Of a stretch of DNA of 64,000 nucleotides, positions 1-13,500 are shown piece by piece. Each line of letters opens with the position of its first letter. The first letter of the stretch is position 1. Both the position numbers and the translations under genes were made by a program. The stretch comes from Pratylenchus scribneri (Eukaryota > Nematoda > Chromadorea > Rhabditida > Pratylenchidae): the NCBI GenBank assembly GCA_030063045.1, contig JAQSEB010000090.1, forward strand, positions 1,488,001 to 1,552,000, read 5' to 3'. The notes under the pieces were generated by a model. The model worked only from the letters and a program-made list of their open reading frames with translations, was not told the origin of the DNA and made no database searches.

Positions 1-115
1 GCCCTCTTCCTTTCATTTTTCTTCCATTTTTGTTTCCTCCATTCACCACATTCTGCGCACATATTCCCCACGAACATACTGGGACGTGCCGAATGAATAT
101 ATTACTTGCAGAAAA
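1..115 (-). pseudogene. unc-87 exon 13 fragment
   Basis: On the minus strand the last-exon end (VRGEYVRRMW then stop) and the start of the 3'UTR are recognisable, but the upstream part of the exon is altered. Compare 7554-7619. It may continue off the left edge. Confidence 0.65.
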
Positions 116-599
116 AAATATTATTGGATTTATTATAAATACTTTAAATTGAATTTTTTACAAATAAATCAATTAATTATAATTTTTTTTTTATTTTTTT
201 TTAATTTTCGATTATATTAATATCATGCATTTATCCAGCTAAATGGAATGGAAATGTAAGGAAAAGACAATTAATTTATTTTATGTGTTAAAAAATTTTT
301 GGAAAAATAAAAAAAAACATTTTTTTGGAAATTATTTAATTTGATTGTATTTAATCTAAATATTTTTAAAAAAATTTTACGAAAATTTCTATAAAAAAAG
401 ATTTTTGAATGTTTCATTAATTTCTAAACTCATAAAATAAATAAATTATAATTCCTTTAAATATTCTCTGGAATTTTATCTGACAAAATGAATATTAATT
501 TGCTTAATCGAAAATTTAAAAAAAACAAAAAAATTATAATTATGAAATAATTGGATAAATTCAATTTAAGGAATTAATATAATAATAAATCTTATTAAA

Positions 600-645
600 T
601 TTAGTCATTCTTATAGTGATCTCATGATGGGGCATTCATTCCAAA
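600..645 (-). pseudogene. unc-87 exon 8 fragment
   Basis: Short minus-strand match to the start of exon 8 (10445 downwards): the GMPRREIT-coding stretch with substitutions and a duplicated CATTC. Too short and altered to encode anything. Confidence 0.5.
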
Positions 646-1297
646 GCCTAATAATTTTTAAATTTATTTAAAATAATATATTTATTGAAAATAATTAATA
701 AACTGCTAACTGATAAGTGATATAACTGATAATTTAATTATCTGTAAAAAAATAAATATTATTCATATTAAAATTCGTTCAATTTTTATTAATTATTTTA
801 TTCTTTTAAAAATTGTGGATTTTAACAAAATGAACTTAATAACCAAAAAGGACTGCAAAATTCATTTCGATAATTTATATTTAAAAAGATTCTAAGTAAG
901 CTTATAAAATAAATTATTTATGTATTCCTCAATATTCCTATGAAAATTTAGCTAACAAAATACAGGAAAATAGACGATATACAAAAATTTTTTTAAAAAA
1001 ACTAAAAAATTATATAATTAAAATTAAAATTGATGGAAAAATTTAATTTAACTCATTAATAAAAACGCAAATCAAATTTCATTCGACAATTTCCCTTTAA
1101 AAAGCATTTTTCGTTATTTTTTCCTAATTTTGAAACTTATAAAATAAATTATTTATGTTTTCATTAAATTTCCTATGGAATTTTAGCTGACAAAATTTAA
1201 GGAGTCTATTCCATCGAAAATTTTACAAAAAAAAATAAAAAATTATAAACAAAATTGATTTAATTTAAATCCAATTTAAAGCATACTATTTATTGTA

Positions 1298-1755
1298 AGG
1301 GAGTCCCGCACGTAGACAATTTATTTTATTCAGCTCTTATTCATGGGACTCTCTTATATATTTCAACCACATCTTAATTCTGCCTCTTCACATCCTAATA
1401 ATAATATCCCCTTCTCTTGATCGGGGAGAAAGAGAGATGTTCTTCCCACGGAAAATCCATCATTCATTCCACTTTCCATACTTATACCAAGTATTATCCC
1501 ATGGCGATTGTCGCACTGCCGAATTGTCGGACCACCAAAAATATTTTGGCAAGGCCCACACAAAAATAATGTAATGTTGATGGATTTTTTGTTCTTGAAT
1601 TTTAAAAAATGACTCATTTCCTTCTCCTCCTTTGATGCCGCTGCCCTCCTCCTTTCATTCTTCTTCCATTTTTGTTTCTTCCATTCACCACATTCTGCGC
1701 ACATATTCCCCACGAACATCACGGGGAGTACCAAAGGCCAACATTCCTTGCTGCA
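1298..1755 (-). pseudogene. unc-87 exon 13 copy plus 3' flank
   Basis: The last exon is intact at about 1684-1752, reading QQGMLAFGTPRDVRGEYVRR and then MW-stop, with a TTGCTG-type acceptor remnant. The 3'UTR-like sequence follows to about 1560. A further block at 1298-1500 recurs at 19260-19330 (same orientation) and 21700-21920 (inverted), so the copied unit extends past the gene end. Confidence 0.65.
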
Positions 1756-1874
1756 AATTTGATGTAAATTTTTTTAAATTTTTTATTTGTAAATTTTTTG
1801 ACTAATATTATTCGTAGAATTAATACTAAATTTAAAAATGAATTAAATTGACTTAAAAAATTACTGAATTTTCA

Positions 1875-1940
1875 TAATTCGGGAAATGTTGGGAGGCAAA
1901 TCTTCGTGCGAGTCATCAACATATCTTTTTGTGATTGGGA
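1875..1940 (-). pseudogene. unc-87 exon 12 fragment
   Basis: Minus strand: YVDDSHEDLPP-coding sequence similar to exon 12 (8276 downwards), with the second half of the exon missing. Confidence 0.6.
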
Positions 1941-2080
1941 TTGGGATAAGGAAATTAGACATAATTTTTAATCATTAATAATTTTAAATTTTTTTTAAAT
2001 TTTATTTATATTTGAGCCGAATGTTCTAATTATCTATATAAAAAATAAATCAATTTCCCCATTTTATTATTTATTTTACT

Positions 2081-2235
2081 AAATAATTTTTTACGGGGTG
2101 TAAGTTCTTGGAGGCCAGTGATGTGACCTCATAGTCGTACTTCGTATTAATTTTACTAAATAATTTTTTACGGGGTGTAAGTTCGTGGGGGCCAGTGATG
2201 TGACCTCATACTCGTACTTCGTAGTTCGTACATCA
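2081..2235 (-). pseudogene. Twin unc-87 exon 11 3'-end fragments
   Basis: Two direct copies about 67 bp apart (2081-2147 and 2148-2235) begin with ATTTTACTAAATAATTTTTT and the TTACGGGGTGTAAGTTC donor end of exon 11, followed by sequence not in the real exon. A local tandem duplication of an already broken exon. Confidence 0.55.
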
Positions 2236-2794
2236 AAATGCCAAATTCCTTGCTGAAATTTTTGTTTATGTAAATTTATTTAATTTTTAATTGGAAATTT
2301 TTAGGCTAATAAAATTAAATTTTATAAAATTGAATTAAATTAACTTTAAAATTTGCTGAATTTTCATGAAGAATTAATTTTATAAAACTTTTTTATAAAC
2401 GAAAAAAAACTTATAAAATATTCCAATTATAAAATAAATGTATATCTTGAAAATTTTTGTGTGAAAATAATAAATAAACAATGACCCCTGGACATCATAT
2501 TTAAATTAAATTTAAAAAATAATTAAAATCAATCTGTATTAGTACTAAAATTAAAATTCGTTTATTTTTTATTTCTTTTAAATATTGTGGATTTTTTAAA
2601 AGGTCCAATTTTTATTTTATTAAAAAATAAATAATGAAACAATAAATTTTTAAATCTCATAAAATTATTTTTATTTTCTCTATTATTAAATATTCTCTGA
2701 TGAATTTAATACTAAAAATATTTAACATTTATTTTATCCGAAAAAAATATTGAAAAAATTTTATGTAATTAAAATTATTTTATTTTTGACCTGA

Positions 2795-2900
2795 TTTGCA
2801 AAATCAGTCTCTTGAACAGACACCAGACCTGAATGGCACTTCCCGTCTTCGGGAAATGTCCGGTGGCAAGTCTTCGTTCGAATCATCCACATACCTTTTG
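2795..2900 (-). pseudogene. unc-87 exon 12 copy
   Basis: Minus strand: recognisable DDSNEDLPPDISR and QETDFANQ-coding parts, with several substitutions relative to 8180-8276. Confidence 0.65.
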
Positions 2901-3132
2901 AACGTTTGTTATGAGAAATAATCATAATTTTTAAATATATTATTATTTTATTTTTTCAAATTTATTTAAATTATTTTCAGAAAATTTAATAAAAATATTT
3001 TAAGAATTTTTTTTTATTTATTTTAAAAATAATTTTTATTTTTACATATATTTTGGCTTCCAACCAATCTTTTTTTCTTTTATATAAACATTCAAATTTA
3101 TCAATTTAATATTAAATTTTTATCTAGAATTT

Positions 3133-3215
3133 CTTACGGGGTGTAAGTTCGCCGGGGTATACCAAAGACAGTTTTGCCCGCTTGTGAATCCAAGAAATTG
3201 ATACCCTAAAATTGG
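3133..3215 (-). pseudogene. unc-87 exon 11 copy
   Basis: Close minus-strand match to 8506-8573 including acceptor and CC|GTAAG donor; codes for FLDSQAGKTVFGIPRRTYTP with few changes. It is isolated from a working gene context. Confidence 0.7.
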
Positions 3216-4197
3216 TAGAATTAGAATATGAACATTAAGCAAAAATAATTAGTTTTTATTAATTTTTTCAGGAATTTTTAGATAACAAAATTAAATGATC
3301 CTAAAATTGATCGAAAAAAAAAACTAAAAAATTATAATTAAAATGATTAATTGGAAAAATTCTTTATTTTTTTGCTTTTAATTTGGAAATATCAAGATTC
3401 TGTGTGAAAATGTGAAATTCACTTTTGCTTTATACATTTTTTGTAACTCATAAATTTTTTATACATTTTAATAATATAATTTTAATATTTTTAAAAATGT
3501 TTTAAAAATAAGTCTCTCTATCAACGGCGGCAAAACTAAAAATCAAAATTAAAATAAAAAATAAATGACAAATTTGATTGAATTATTCAACAAATTAAAC
3601 TTATGCTTTGTCTTGCTGTAAAACTTATGATTTTTCCGCAAATGTTTTGGCAAAAAAACCTAAAATAGCACAGCAGATATATGATTTTGGTTTGGTTTGC
3701 TTTTTTTAAAATTATTACTAATTTTGCGGAAAATTATAACGGTCAAAAATATAAAAATTTTTGTTTGTTTAAAATAAAACTCATAAAATATTTGTAGATA
3801 CTTTTCTTTTTTTATTAAATTGAAAATATAAAGATACTAAAATAAATGGCGAATGCGGTGCGAATTAATTAAAAAAATTAACAAAATTAAAAAATAAACT
3901 AAGTCAACATTTTTCTTTATAATTAAAAATTTTAAAGTTCATATTGAATTAGGGAGGAAATTGGCAATTTTTTGTAGATTACAAAATCAAAAAATGAAAA
4001 AAAATAAAACACATAAAATATATTTCAAATTCTTTTTCTTTTAAAGTAATTAAAAAAATCAATTAACTAAAAATATTTCTAAGAATTTTTTCAAAAATTA
4101 ATCCAATTAAAAATAATAAAAACAAAAAAATATGTCAAAATTATTTTGTTTAAAAATTTTTGATATGAATAATTTTTTAATTTTAAATAATAATTAA

Positions 4198-4275
4198 CCC
4201 CGGCAGCCGATGATGCCTCCGGCTCGATATTTTTATTCCTCATCGTCAAGTTCGCTGCCTTCTTCCGCCATTTTT
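4198..4275 (-). pseudogene. unc-87 exon 1 copy, shortened
   Basis: Minus strand ATG followed by the MAEEGSELDDEE start, then an internal loss of the EYEYEYVDEEE codons. It lies downstream of an exon 8 copy and upstream of exon 11 and 12 copies, so the order is scrambled. Confidence 0.65.
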
Positions 4276-4389
4276 TATTATTTTTTGAGGGCTATGATGA
4301 GAGCGCAAAAATTGTTTCTATACCTCTAAAAAATAATATTATATTAATAATATTTTAAAAATTGTTGGCAAAATCATTGTAAAAGAAAA

Positions 4390-4766
4390 TAAAAAATTCG
4401 AGATTTGTATTTGGTGATTTCACGACGGGGCATTCCAAAACTTAAAAATTTATTAAAAATTTTTTTTAATTATTTTTGTTATGTTTTAAATTCAAAAGAA
4501 ATTTAAATACAAAAGATTTAATTACCGGTCATGTCAGATTGGCTAGCGAATCGATTTGTGCCCATCTGGAAATGGATGAAGCCTTGACTTTCTCTGTCTT
4601 GGTCTGCCGTTTTTCAACATAATAAAAATAAAATTACACACCCAAATTAATCAAAAAATTATTTAATTTGAATGAATATTTTTGCCGTCAATAATTCGGG
4701 GCATTCCCCCAATATATTAGTTCAGGATTGAAGTGGCACGATTCCTGAATTTCACTTTTTAAATTA
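4390..4766 (-). pseudogene. unc-87 exons 6-7-8 copy, degraded
   Basis: In gene order on the minus strand: exon 6 (about 4766-4688, with the middle of the repeat altered), exon 7 (about 4613-4530, well preserved, coding FIHFQMGTNRFASQSDMTG) and the start of exon 8 (about 4440-4395). Introns between them are recognisably related to those at 10337-10764. Confidence 0.7.
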
Positions 4767-5302
4767 TTTCATAAAAATAATGAGTATAAAATGTATTAAT
4801 TAAAAAATAAATAATTTTTTTTCTCAAAAAATGAATTATTTTTAATCACATAAAATTATTTACTTAATTTTAAAATGAATAATTTTATTTTTCGAATGAT
4901 GCGTAATGAATATCCACAATATTGGCATCAAAAAAATACTATTAAAATTTATTAAATTTTGAAAGGGGAACGGATAATTTTAATTTAATACTTATCTTAT
5001 TTTTCAAATTAAAAAATAGTCGATTCCTTTAAAAGAAAGTAGAAATTTTTTCTGATTTTTTATTTTTAAAAATCATTAATTAATTTCAATTTATTTTTTA
5101 ATAAAATTTTCATGTTTTATGAGAAATTAATATTTTTCCTAATCAACCCTCATCAAAAATGCTCAAAATTTTAAAACTCATAAATTAATTTCAAATTATT
5201 TTCAATAAAAATTTCATATTTTGTGGAAAAATAATGTTATTTACCACGTAGCGATCAAAGATCAAAAATTAAAATAAATATAATTTTAAAAAATTTTAAA
5301 TT

Positions 5303-5528
5303 AACCATCCGTGAGTCGTGTCTTGTCCTCCGGCACTTCGCTAGCAGCCCGTCCCCATTGGGCGATAGTTCACATCATGCCCTTTTGTGAGGCAAATTTG
5401 TTTGTGCCCGATTGAAGCCAAGTTGAGCCCTTCAATGAAGCAAATTTCGCCTAGTTCGTAATTTCCGCCAAATTGTCCGATTTGACGCGCGATTCTTTCA
5501 CCACATCACGGGGAGCACCAAATCCTAA
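5303..5528 (-). pseudogene. unc-87 exon 5 copy with stop and deletion
   Basis: Aligns with 11233-11475. It has an in-frame TAG where the real gene has GAG in DEAKIAS, and it lost the repeat end between MTG and NYRPMGT. Both changes make it non-functional. Confidence 0.8.
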
Positions 5529-6890
5529 AAAAATAGTGGAATTCATTTTAAAAGATTGAATTTTATTAAAATTTATTTAAAAAAAAATAAAATTTAAGAA
5601 ATAATAAAAAATAAATTTTTCATAAATAAAATTTTTAATTAAATACATAAAATTTATTATTTAATTTTTTAATATAATTAATCCTAAAAATTGGTTTCAT
5701 AATTGAGAACCAAGTCCGATACAAAACATTAAATAAATACCATATAAAAGTTTTTTTTTCTATATTTTATATTTTTATTTTCTTTCCTTTCTGTCATTTT
5801 TATTCAACAAGAATTTACTTATTTTAAATTAAATAACGTTTTTAAATTGTTTCTTTTTTCGAAAATTAGTCCATTTACTATTTTAATAAAAAATTTAAAA
5901 ATAGAATAAAACTAATTAAATTATAAAACATTTTATTTTCCGTTGATCAATGTTGAAATTTTCAACTCGACTCGTTCCCAATAAAATATCTATTGAATGA
6001 ATTATTTTGGTGTGGAAATTTTGCCAAATGAAATAAAAAAAATTTCGAATCTTGTCGATAAAATTTGGCTAATTATTAGGATTTTATTAAAAATCTTATG
6101 CATCAGCGTTCTATAGCTTGGAGTGATGCTAAGAAATTTTAATGATTTTTCGGCAGATGTTTTGTCAAAAAATAAAATACCAATAGCACTGCAGATGTAC
6201 GATTTTTGTTTGGTTTGATTTTTTTAAAAAAAAAAATTATTAATTTTCGGAGAATTGCAATTAAAAATTAAATAATTAAATTTTGATTAAAATGGAATTT
6301 ATAAGTTTTTTTTACAAACTAAGATAAAAAATGACGGAAAATACTTAGATGAGTGAAAAAACTATTTCCTGTATTTTAGTTAAAATTATTTAAAACAATA
6401 TAAAATATGCACAATTAAATCAAATTGAATTTAAAAATGGAATGCGGCAAAATTATTAAAAATGTTTGTCTGTTTGTTTAAAATAAAACTCATAAGATAT
6501 TTGTAGATACTTTTCTTTTTAATAAATTAAAAATATAAAGATATTAAAATAATTGCCCATAGAGCCCAATCCGAAATAATTCAAAAATTATGAATAATTA
6601 AAAAATTGACAGATTAAGTCAAAATTTTCCTTTACAGTTAAATATAAGTTCATATTACAGCAGGGAGAAGATTGGCAATTTTTGTTGATTGCAAAATTAA
6701 AAGATTAAAAAATAAAACCCATAAAATTTTATGAATAATTTTTCTTTTAAATAAGAAAAAAATTCTATGAACCACAAATAAATTCCAAGCTAAAACCGAA
6801 AAATTAATCTAGTAAATAATAAAAAATGTCAAAATTATTTTATAAAAAATTTTTGAAAATTGTTTAATTTTTTAATTATTAAATAATAAC

Positions 6891-6986
6891 CCCAGCCACC
6901 GGTGGTGCCTGCGGCTCGTCCTCTTCCTCGTTCACATATTCATATTCGTATTCCTCATCGTCGAATTCGCTGCCTTCTTCCGCCAT
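6891..6986 (-). pseudogene. unc-87 exon 1 copy, open
   Basis: Minus strand ATG at 6986; 32 codons like the real exon 1 with V-N and E-Q changes, plus the same 5'UTR to about 7040. The next exon in order that I can find is the broken exon 5 copy at 5303-5528, so it probably starts a pseudogene. Confidence 0.7.
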
Positions 6987-7303
6987 TTTTTAATATTTTT
7001 TGAGGGCTTTGAGAGCGCAACAATTGGTTATATACCTCTGAAAATGGAATAATTAGAATATTTTCAAAATTTTGAGCAAAATTATTGAATTGAAAATTCA
7101 AAAAATTTATTTTTTCATGTGGGAAAGAATAAGAAGCCATGGTGAATATGAGCCAGCGAAAATGAAAAATATGGATAAAATTTTTGAAAAAAAATTCTAA
7201 TTAATAAGCTGATGATTTACACAAACGATTGTCGCTGGTTGGGAAGAGTAGCAGAAGAGGTCGAAAAATGTGTTTCTTTTTATGTTCACACAGATAAACT
7301 GTT

Positions 7304-7309
7304 TTTATT
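7304..7309 (-). terminator. Poly(A) signal of unc-87
   Basis: AATAAA on the minus strand about 245 nt after the stop codon. The 3'UTR between stop and signal is itself found as separate copies at 1560-1680, 46075-46290 and 47930-48190. Confidence 0.5.
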
Positions 7310-7553
7310 CCTCCTCCTCAAAATTTATTCCAAAAATGATGTTTGTGGCAACAAAAATATTCAATGGGCAAAATGGCGAAAAACACACATAAAAATTAAT
7401 AATTGATTGGCTATTTATCTATGTAATAGGGAAAATTATTTTGGCAAGGCACACACAAAATAATGTTTTCTTGAATTTTAAAAAGTGGCTCATTTCCTCC
7501 TCTTCTTTGATGCTACCGCCCTCCTCCTTTCATTCTTCTTCCATTTGTTCCAT

Positions 7554-10500
7554 TCACCACATTCTGCGCACATATTCCCCTTTAACATCACGGGGTGTGC
7601 CAAATGACAACATTCCTTGCTGAAAATTTAAGTAAATTTATTTAATTTATTTTATTATTTGGTAATTTTTTAACTATATATAAATTAATTTTAAATTAAA
7701 AAGATGAATTAAATTATATTAAAATATTGTTATGGTCTTTGATGATGAATTTATTTTATATGACTTTTTATAATAGTAAAAATCAAACTTATAAAAAATT
7801 TCAATTGTAAAATTAATTTATTTATTTAAAATTTATATGTGCAAATAATAAAAGCGAAAAATTTACGATATCACTAATAAAAATCAATGAGTATTCCTAA
7901 TAAAATTAAAATTCGTTTAATTTTTATTATTATTTATTCCTTTTAAATATTGTAGAATTTTGACAAATCGTCAGCATTTTTTATTAATTAAAAATTATTA
8001 AAAAAATTAAATTTTATTAAGGAAAATATTTTTTATTAATACAATAAATTTTTAAATCTCATAAAAATTTTTCCATTTTCCTATTATTAAATATTCCCTA
8101 TGGATTCAAAACTTAAAATGGTTAGTTGACTCTTAAATTCACAAAAAAAAAATTAAAAAATCAATTTTTTGTATTTGACCTGATTAGCAAAATCAGTCTC
8201 CTGGCCTGACCAGAATGGCACTTCAGGTCTTCGGGAAATGTCCGGTGGCAAATCTTCGTGCGAATCATCAACATATCTTTTTGGGGATTGGGATGGGGGA
8301 ATTTGATAAAATTTTTGATTCAATAAAAATCATTAATTTTAATTAATCATTCTAGAAAATTTTATGAAAATAATGGAGGAAATAATTTTTAATTTCTTTT
8401 TAATTTTGTTAATTTTATTTATTTATTTGAAGGAATTCATAGTTTCTATTTTAAAAACCCAAAATTTTTCATATTAATATTAATTTTTACTCAAAAATTT
8501 CTTACGGGGTGTAAGTTCGCCGGGGCATACCAAATGCAGTTTTGCCCGCTTGTGAGTCCAAGAAATTGATACCCTAAAATTGATTGAATATAAAAATTAA
8601 AAATAATTAATTTAATAATAAAATATTAAAATAATTTTTATTATTTATTTTCAAAAATAATTAATAAAATACCATTTGATAGGGAATCATGCCCTGGGAT
8701 CGTTGATCTTGATTTTGCAATTGTTGCAGCTAGAAACGGGTAAAATTAATAAAAAAAATTATTTTTTGAGGACCGTATTGTTTCGGAAAGCACCAAATCC
8801 AGTCATTCCTTGTTGGCTGGCACCTGTGGAAAAGAATTTTTATTAAGAAAAATTTTAAATAGGCAATCAGAAAATAATGGTATTAAAATAATATTTATAT
8901 ATAATTTCCGCAATTATTTTATTTTTTTAGGAATGGGTATCATTCAGTTTTTTCGAAAAATTTTCCTCTTTTATTTAATTTTTTTTATTATTTTAAGGAT
9001 CTCATTAAATTTTTATTAAAATTTAGAAAACATTCCTTTTTGGGCAATGGGTTGATAAGTAAATTTTAAAAATTTAACTAATTTAAACCAAAAATTTTAC
9101 AAAACTAGTAATATACTTACATTATTTTTTAATTTTATTTAAATTTATTTTGTTAAATTTTTTTGAATGGGGCAAAAATTAGTACCTTTCATCAAAGAAA
9201 TATATTTTCACTTTTAATAAAAATTATTATAAATTATATTATGCGTTTCATTTTTTATATATCGAAATTTTTTTTCACTTAGTTCGTTTCAGAAAATGAA
9301 TAAATTTCCTCTTTTATAAAATTTTTTTTATTAATAATTCTATGAGTTTCATTAAATTTTTAATTGATCGAAATTTTTTTTATTGATTCTGTGACAAAAA
9401 TATTTAAATTATTTAAAAAATAATTTAAAAATTTATTGAAATTATTTATAAAAATATCAAAATAATTTTAGTCAAATTATTCACGGAACAGAAAAAAGAC
9501 AAAATGTTCAAATATAAAAATTAAAATTTTAAATTATTTTAAAAATTTTTCAACCCATAAAATATTTTGGCAATCTAAAGAATCCGGATCCTTAAATTTT
9601 TTATTTTATTTCTTCAAAAATTGGTTTCTGGGGGGCTTTTAAAGGGTGTAGATCATGAATCTGACATCCATTTTGTCATATCTTACCATCTTGGTAAGTT
9701 AATGCCGACTTTTTCTAAGAAAATGCTAAGGGGGAACAAAACCAATTTATAAAATATTTTTAATATAGGCATATTATAGCTCAATCGACGCGGCTCAGCG
9801 AGCTGAATCTAATGGTACCATTTTTTATAAGATAATATGCAGTTATTGGCAAGATATGACCAAAAGAAAAATTTATCTTGTTATGGTATTTAGACCTCTA
9901 ACTTGATCGAAACGAAATATTATGAGATAAAAATGGTACTATTCGATTTATTTCGCTGAACTGCGTCGATTGAGCTATTATATGCCTATATAAAAATTTT
10001 TAAAAAATTGGTCTTGGTCCCCCCTTTGCCTTTTCCTGGTAAGAGTTGGCATTATCTTACCAAGATGGTAAATTATGACAAAATATATGTCAGATTCGTG
10101 ATCTACACCCTAAATTACCCTAAAAACCCCATTTTTGAAGAATGTAAATAAAAAAAATTTGAGGGATCCGGATTCTTTATGATTGGCAATATTTTAATGA
10201 AACTATTTATAAAACAAATCAAAATTATTCTAATCAAATTATTCACGAGTAAGAATAAGAATATTTGACAGAAAAAAGTTCAAAATTTAAAAAAGAAAAT
10301 TAAATAAATTTTTTGTAATAGAATTAAACATGCTTACCTTCTTTCCATCCGGATGTTTGTCGAGAAATTGTCGACTCATCATGGGGCATTTCCCCGCGCA
10401 CTCCATCCTTGTATTTGGTGATCTCGCGACGGGGCATTCCAAAGCCTAAAAAATTTTTTATAATTTATTTTATTGGATAAATTTTAAAAAAATTCAAAAA

Positions 10501-13500
10501 ATTTTTTTGAATAAATTAAAAGTGAAAAAAATTACCAGTCATGCCAGATTGGCTAGCAAATCGATTTGTGCCCATTTGAAGATGAATGAAGCCTTGACTT
10601 TCTCGGTCTTGGTCAGCCGTTTTACGGACTAAACAGAATAATTGAAATAAAAAATGATTAAATTTTATGTGCAAATTTACCGTCAATAATTCGGGGCATT
10701 CCCATGCCGGTCATTCCTGCTTGTGAGGCCAATTTATTGGTTCCGGATTGAAGTGGCACAATTCCTGAAATCCACATTTTAAATTATTCCATAAAAATAA
10801 TAAGTGGGAATTTATTCAAACAAATAATGAATTATCTTTTTAATACCAAAAAATTATTTACCTAATTTTAAAATGAATAATTTTATTTTTCGAATGATGC
10901 GTTAGTTAAGAATGTCAACATTTTATTTGGATCAAAAAAAAATAAATTTCTTATTAAAATTTATATAATTTGAAAAGGAAATTTATTTTAATCTAATATT
11001 TAATTATCCAAATTTTTAAGCTAATAAAAAATGTCCAACATTTTGGGAAAAAGTAGAATTTTTTCTTATTTAATTAATAAATTTTTAAAAAAACTCATAA
11101 ATTAATTGCAATTTATTTTCAATAAAATGTTTTCTTTTTTTGGACAAATATTGATATTTTACATAACGGGATGATGATCAAAAAAAAGATCAAAAATTAA
11201 ACTAAATAAAATATAAAAAATTTTGAATTTACCATCCGTGAGCCGAGCCTTGTCTTCGGGCACTTCGCTGGCCCCACCCGTCCCCATTGGGCGATAATTC
11301 ACATCACGGGGTGTTCCCATGCCGGTCATGCCCTTTTGTGAGGCAAATTTGTTTGTGCCCGATTGAAGCCAAGTTGAGCCTTTCAATGAGGCAATTTTCG
11401 CCTCGTCGGTGATTTCCGCCAAATTGTCCGATTTGATGCGCGATTCTTTCACCACATCACGGGGGGCACCAAATCCTAAAAAAGAAGAATTAAATATTAG
11501 ATTTTTGAATTTTATTCACTAAATTAATTAATTCATGAAAATTAAAAAATAAATTTTTCATAAAATTAAAAATTTTTTTATTGAAACACATAAAATTTTT
11601 ATTTAATGATTTTATAAAATTTTTTTCTAAAAAATTATTCACTTTAATAATTGAAAAAATTGAGCAATAGCTTCAAATTGAAAATTAAATAAATTATATC
11701 AAAAAAATAAAATTATAATTAATTAATTACAAATTTTACCGGTCATTCCACGCTGGGATGCATATTTGTTTGTGCCAGCCTGAATTGGAATTATGCCTTC
11801 GGAGCGCATCAGCTTGCTAAATTTATTCAATTCCATTAAATTAAAATATAATCATTTTTGTTTGATTTTGTAATAGTAAATTAAGACAAAGAAAGAATTA
11901 AAATTTAGTTACAAATGGGAATTCTTATACAGATAAAGCAAGAACAAATAGTTGAAAATATTTCATTGTTATCTATTCTATTAATCAAAGAAAAGAAATT
12001 CCACACTTTATTTTAGTTTTTAGTATTTCAAGTAATTTTTTTTAAATCTGGGTTATAAAGTTTATGAAATTAAAGTTTTATTTGTTCATTTTTTCAAATT
12101 TTTTTTTGTAACTTATAAATTTTTTACCACTTTTAATAATAATATAAATTTAACATTTTTACAAATATTTAAAATAAGTAATGGTTTGACCAAATCCAAA
12201 ATAATAAAATAAAAAATAAATATTAAAGATGATTGGATTTTTTATCGAATTAAACTTACGCTTTATCATGGCGACTTGGCTTTCCGCCCGAATAAATTTG
12301 TTGCTTTCTCAGTGCCGAGACGGAAATGTTTCGTTCTTGATAAGATTTTCCGGGTTCCCCGCTGGCCACCGCTGATGGACTTTTTGGCTCGGCGGCGGAT
12401 GCCGGTGCCGCCAGACTGTTTTCATTGTTTTCCTCTCCTTCTGGTACAACGGGTTCTTCTAATTTTTTGGGCTTTTCTACTTTCGGCTTTTCCTCCATCG
12501 ATTGACGCGGTGTTTTCACCTTAAATTTTTTCGAATTTACATTAGAAAAAAAAAATCCTAAAAATGATCAAAGATTTCGTTTTGAAGTTCCTTTTAATTT
12601 TATTTTCTATTTTTAAAACCCTATAAAATAAATTAATTAGTTTTCTTTAAATTTTCTCTGGTATTTTAACTGACAAAATTAGTGCTGTGGCGATCGAAAA
12701 ATTTAAAAAAATAAAAAAATATAAATGAATTCCAATTTCTTTAAATAAGATATTTTTCACTATCATAATTTAACGATTTTTCCTATTTTTTCAAAAATCT
12801 TCTTATTTTTTTAAAAATTATCAAACTCATAAATATTTTTATATAATATTCATTAAAAATGCAATTTATTTTTAAATTTAACTAAAAGGGACACAACAGA
12901 CAAATTATAAAAAAAATAATTTAAATAAAAATTATTATTTGGACCTTTCGTTTGCCAACTGGCGATCCATCCTTTTTTGGTGAGCCTTCCTTCTTTGCAG
13001 GAGAGCCTCCACGTTTTGGTGAGCCTTCCTTTTTGGCCGGTGAGCCGCCGCGTTTTGGTGAGGCCTCCTTTTTCTGAAAAAAAATGATAAAATATTTTAA
13101 TTAATTTTTTAAATTTAATATTATTTATTTTTATAAAATTTTTTATTTTAATTTTGCACGTAGCTGGCGCCATTTATAAAATTACTATTAGCTCAATGAT
13201 TAATTCCTTAAATGAAAATAAATTTATAAAAATTCATGGGTTACAAATAAATTTTCATTTTTTAAAAATTAATTTTTGTGATTTATTCGCGATTTTAATT
13301 TCATTTAAACTTATTGATAAATAATTAAATAAAAAACGGGCTGAAAATTTTTTTTTAATTTTTGAATTTTATCCAGAAATTAAATTAATTTTTTATTTTA
13401 TGAATATTTTTAATTTTTCCGATAAATAGAATAAAAAACGTATTTTAATTCCGGTCGAATCAAGGTTAAAATATTCTATTCGACTCGTTCCAATTAAAAT

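Noticed and set aside
8810..9019. Plus-strand 69-codon open frame
   Set aside because: It is antisense to unc-87 exon 9 and an AT-rich intron; composition (Phe/Ile/Leu) is that of random AT-rich DNA.
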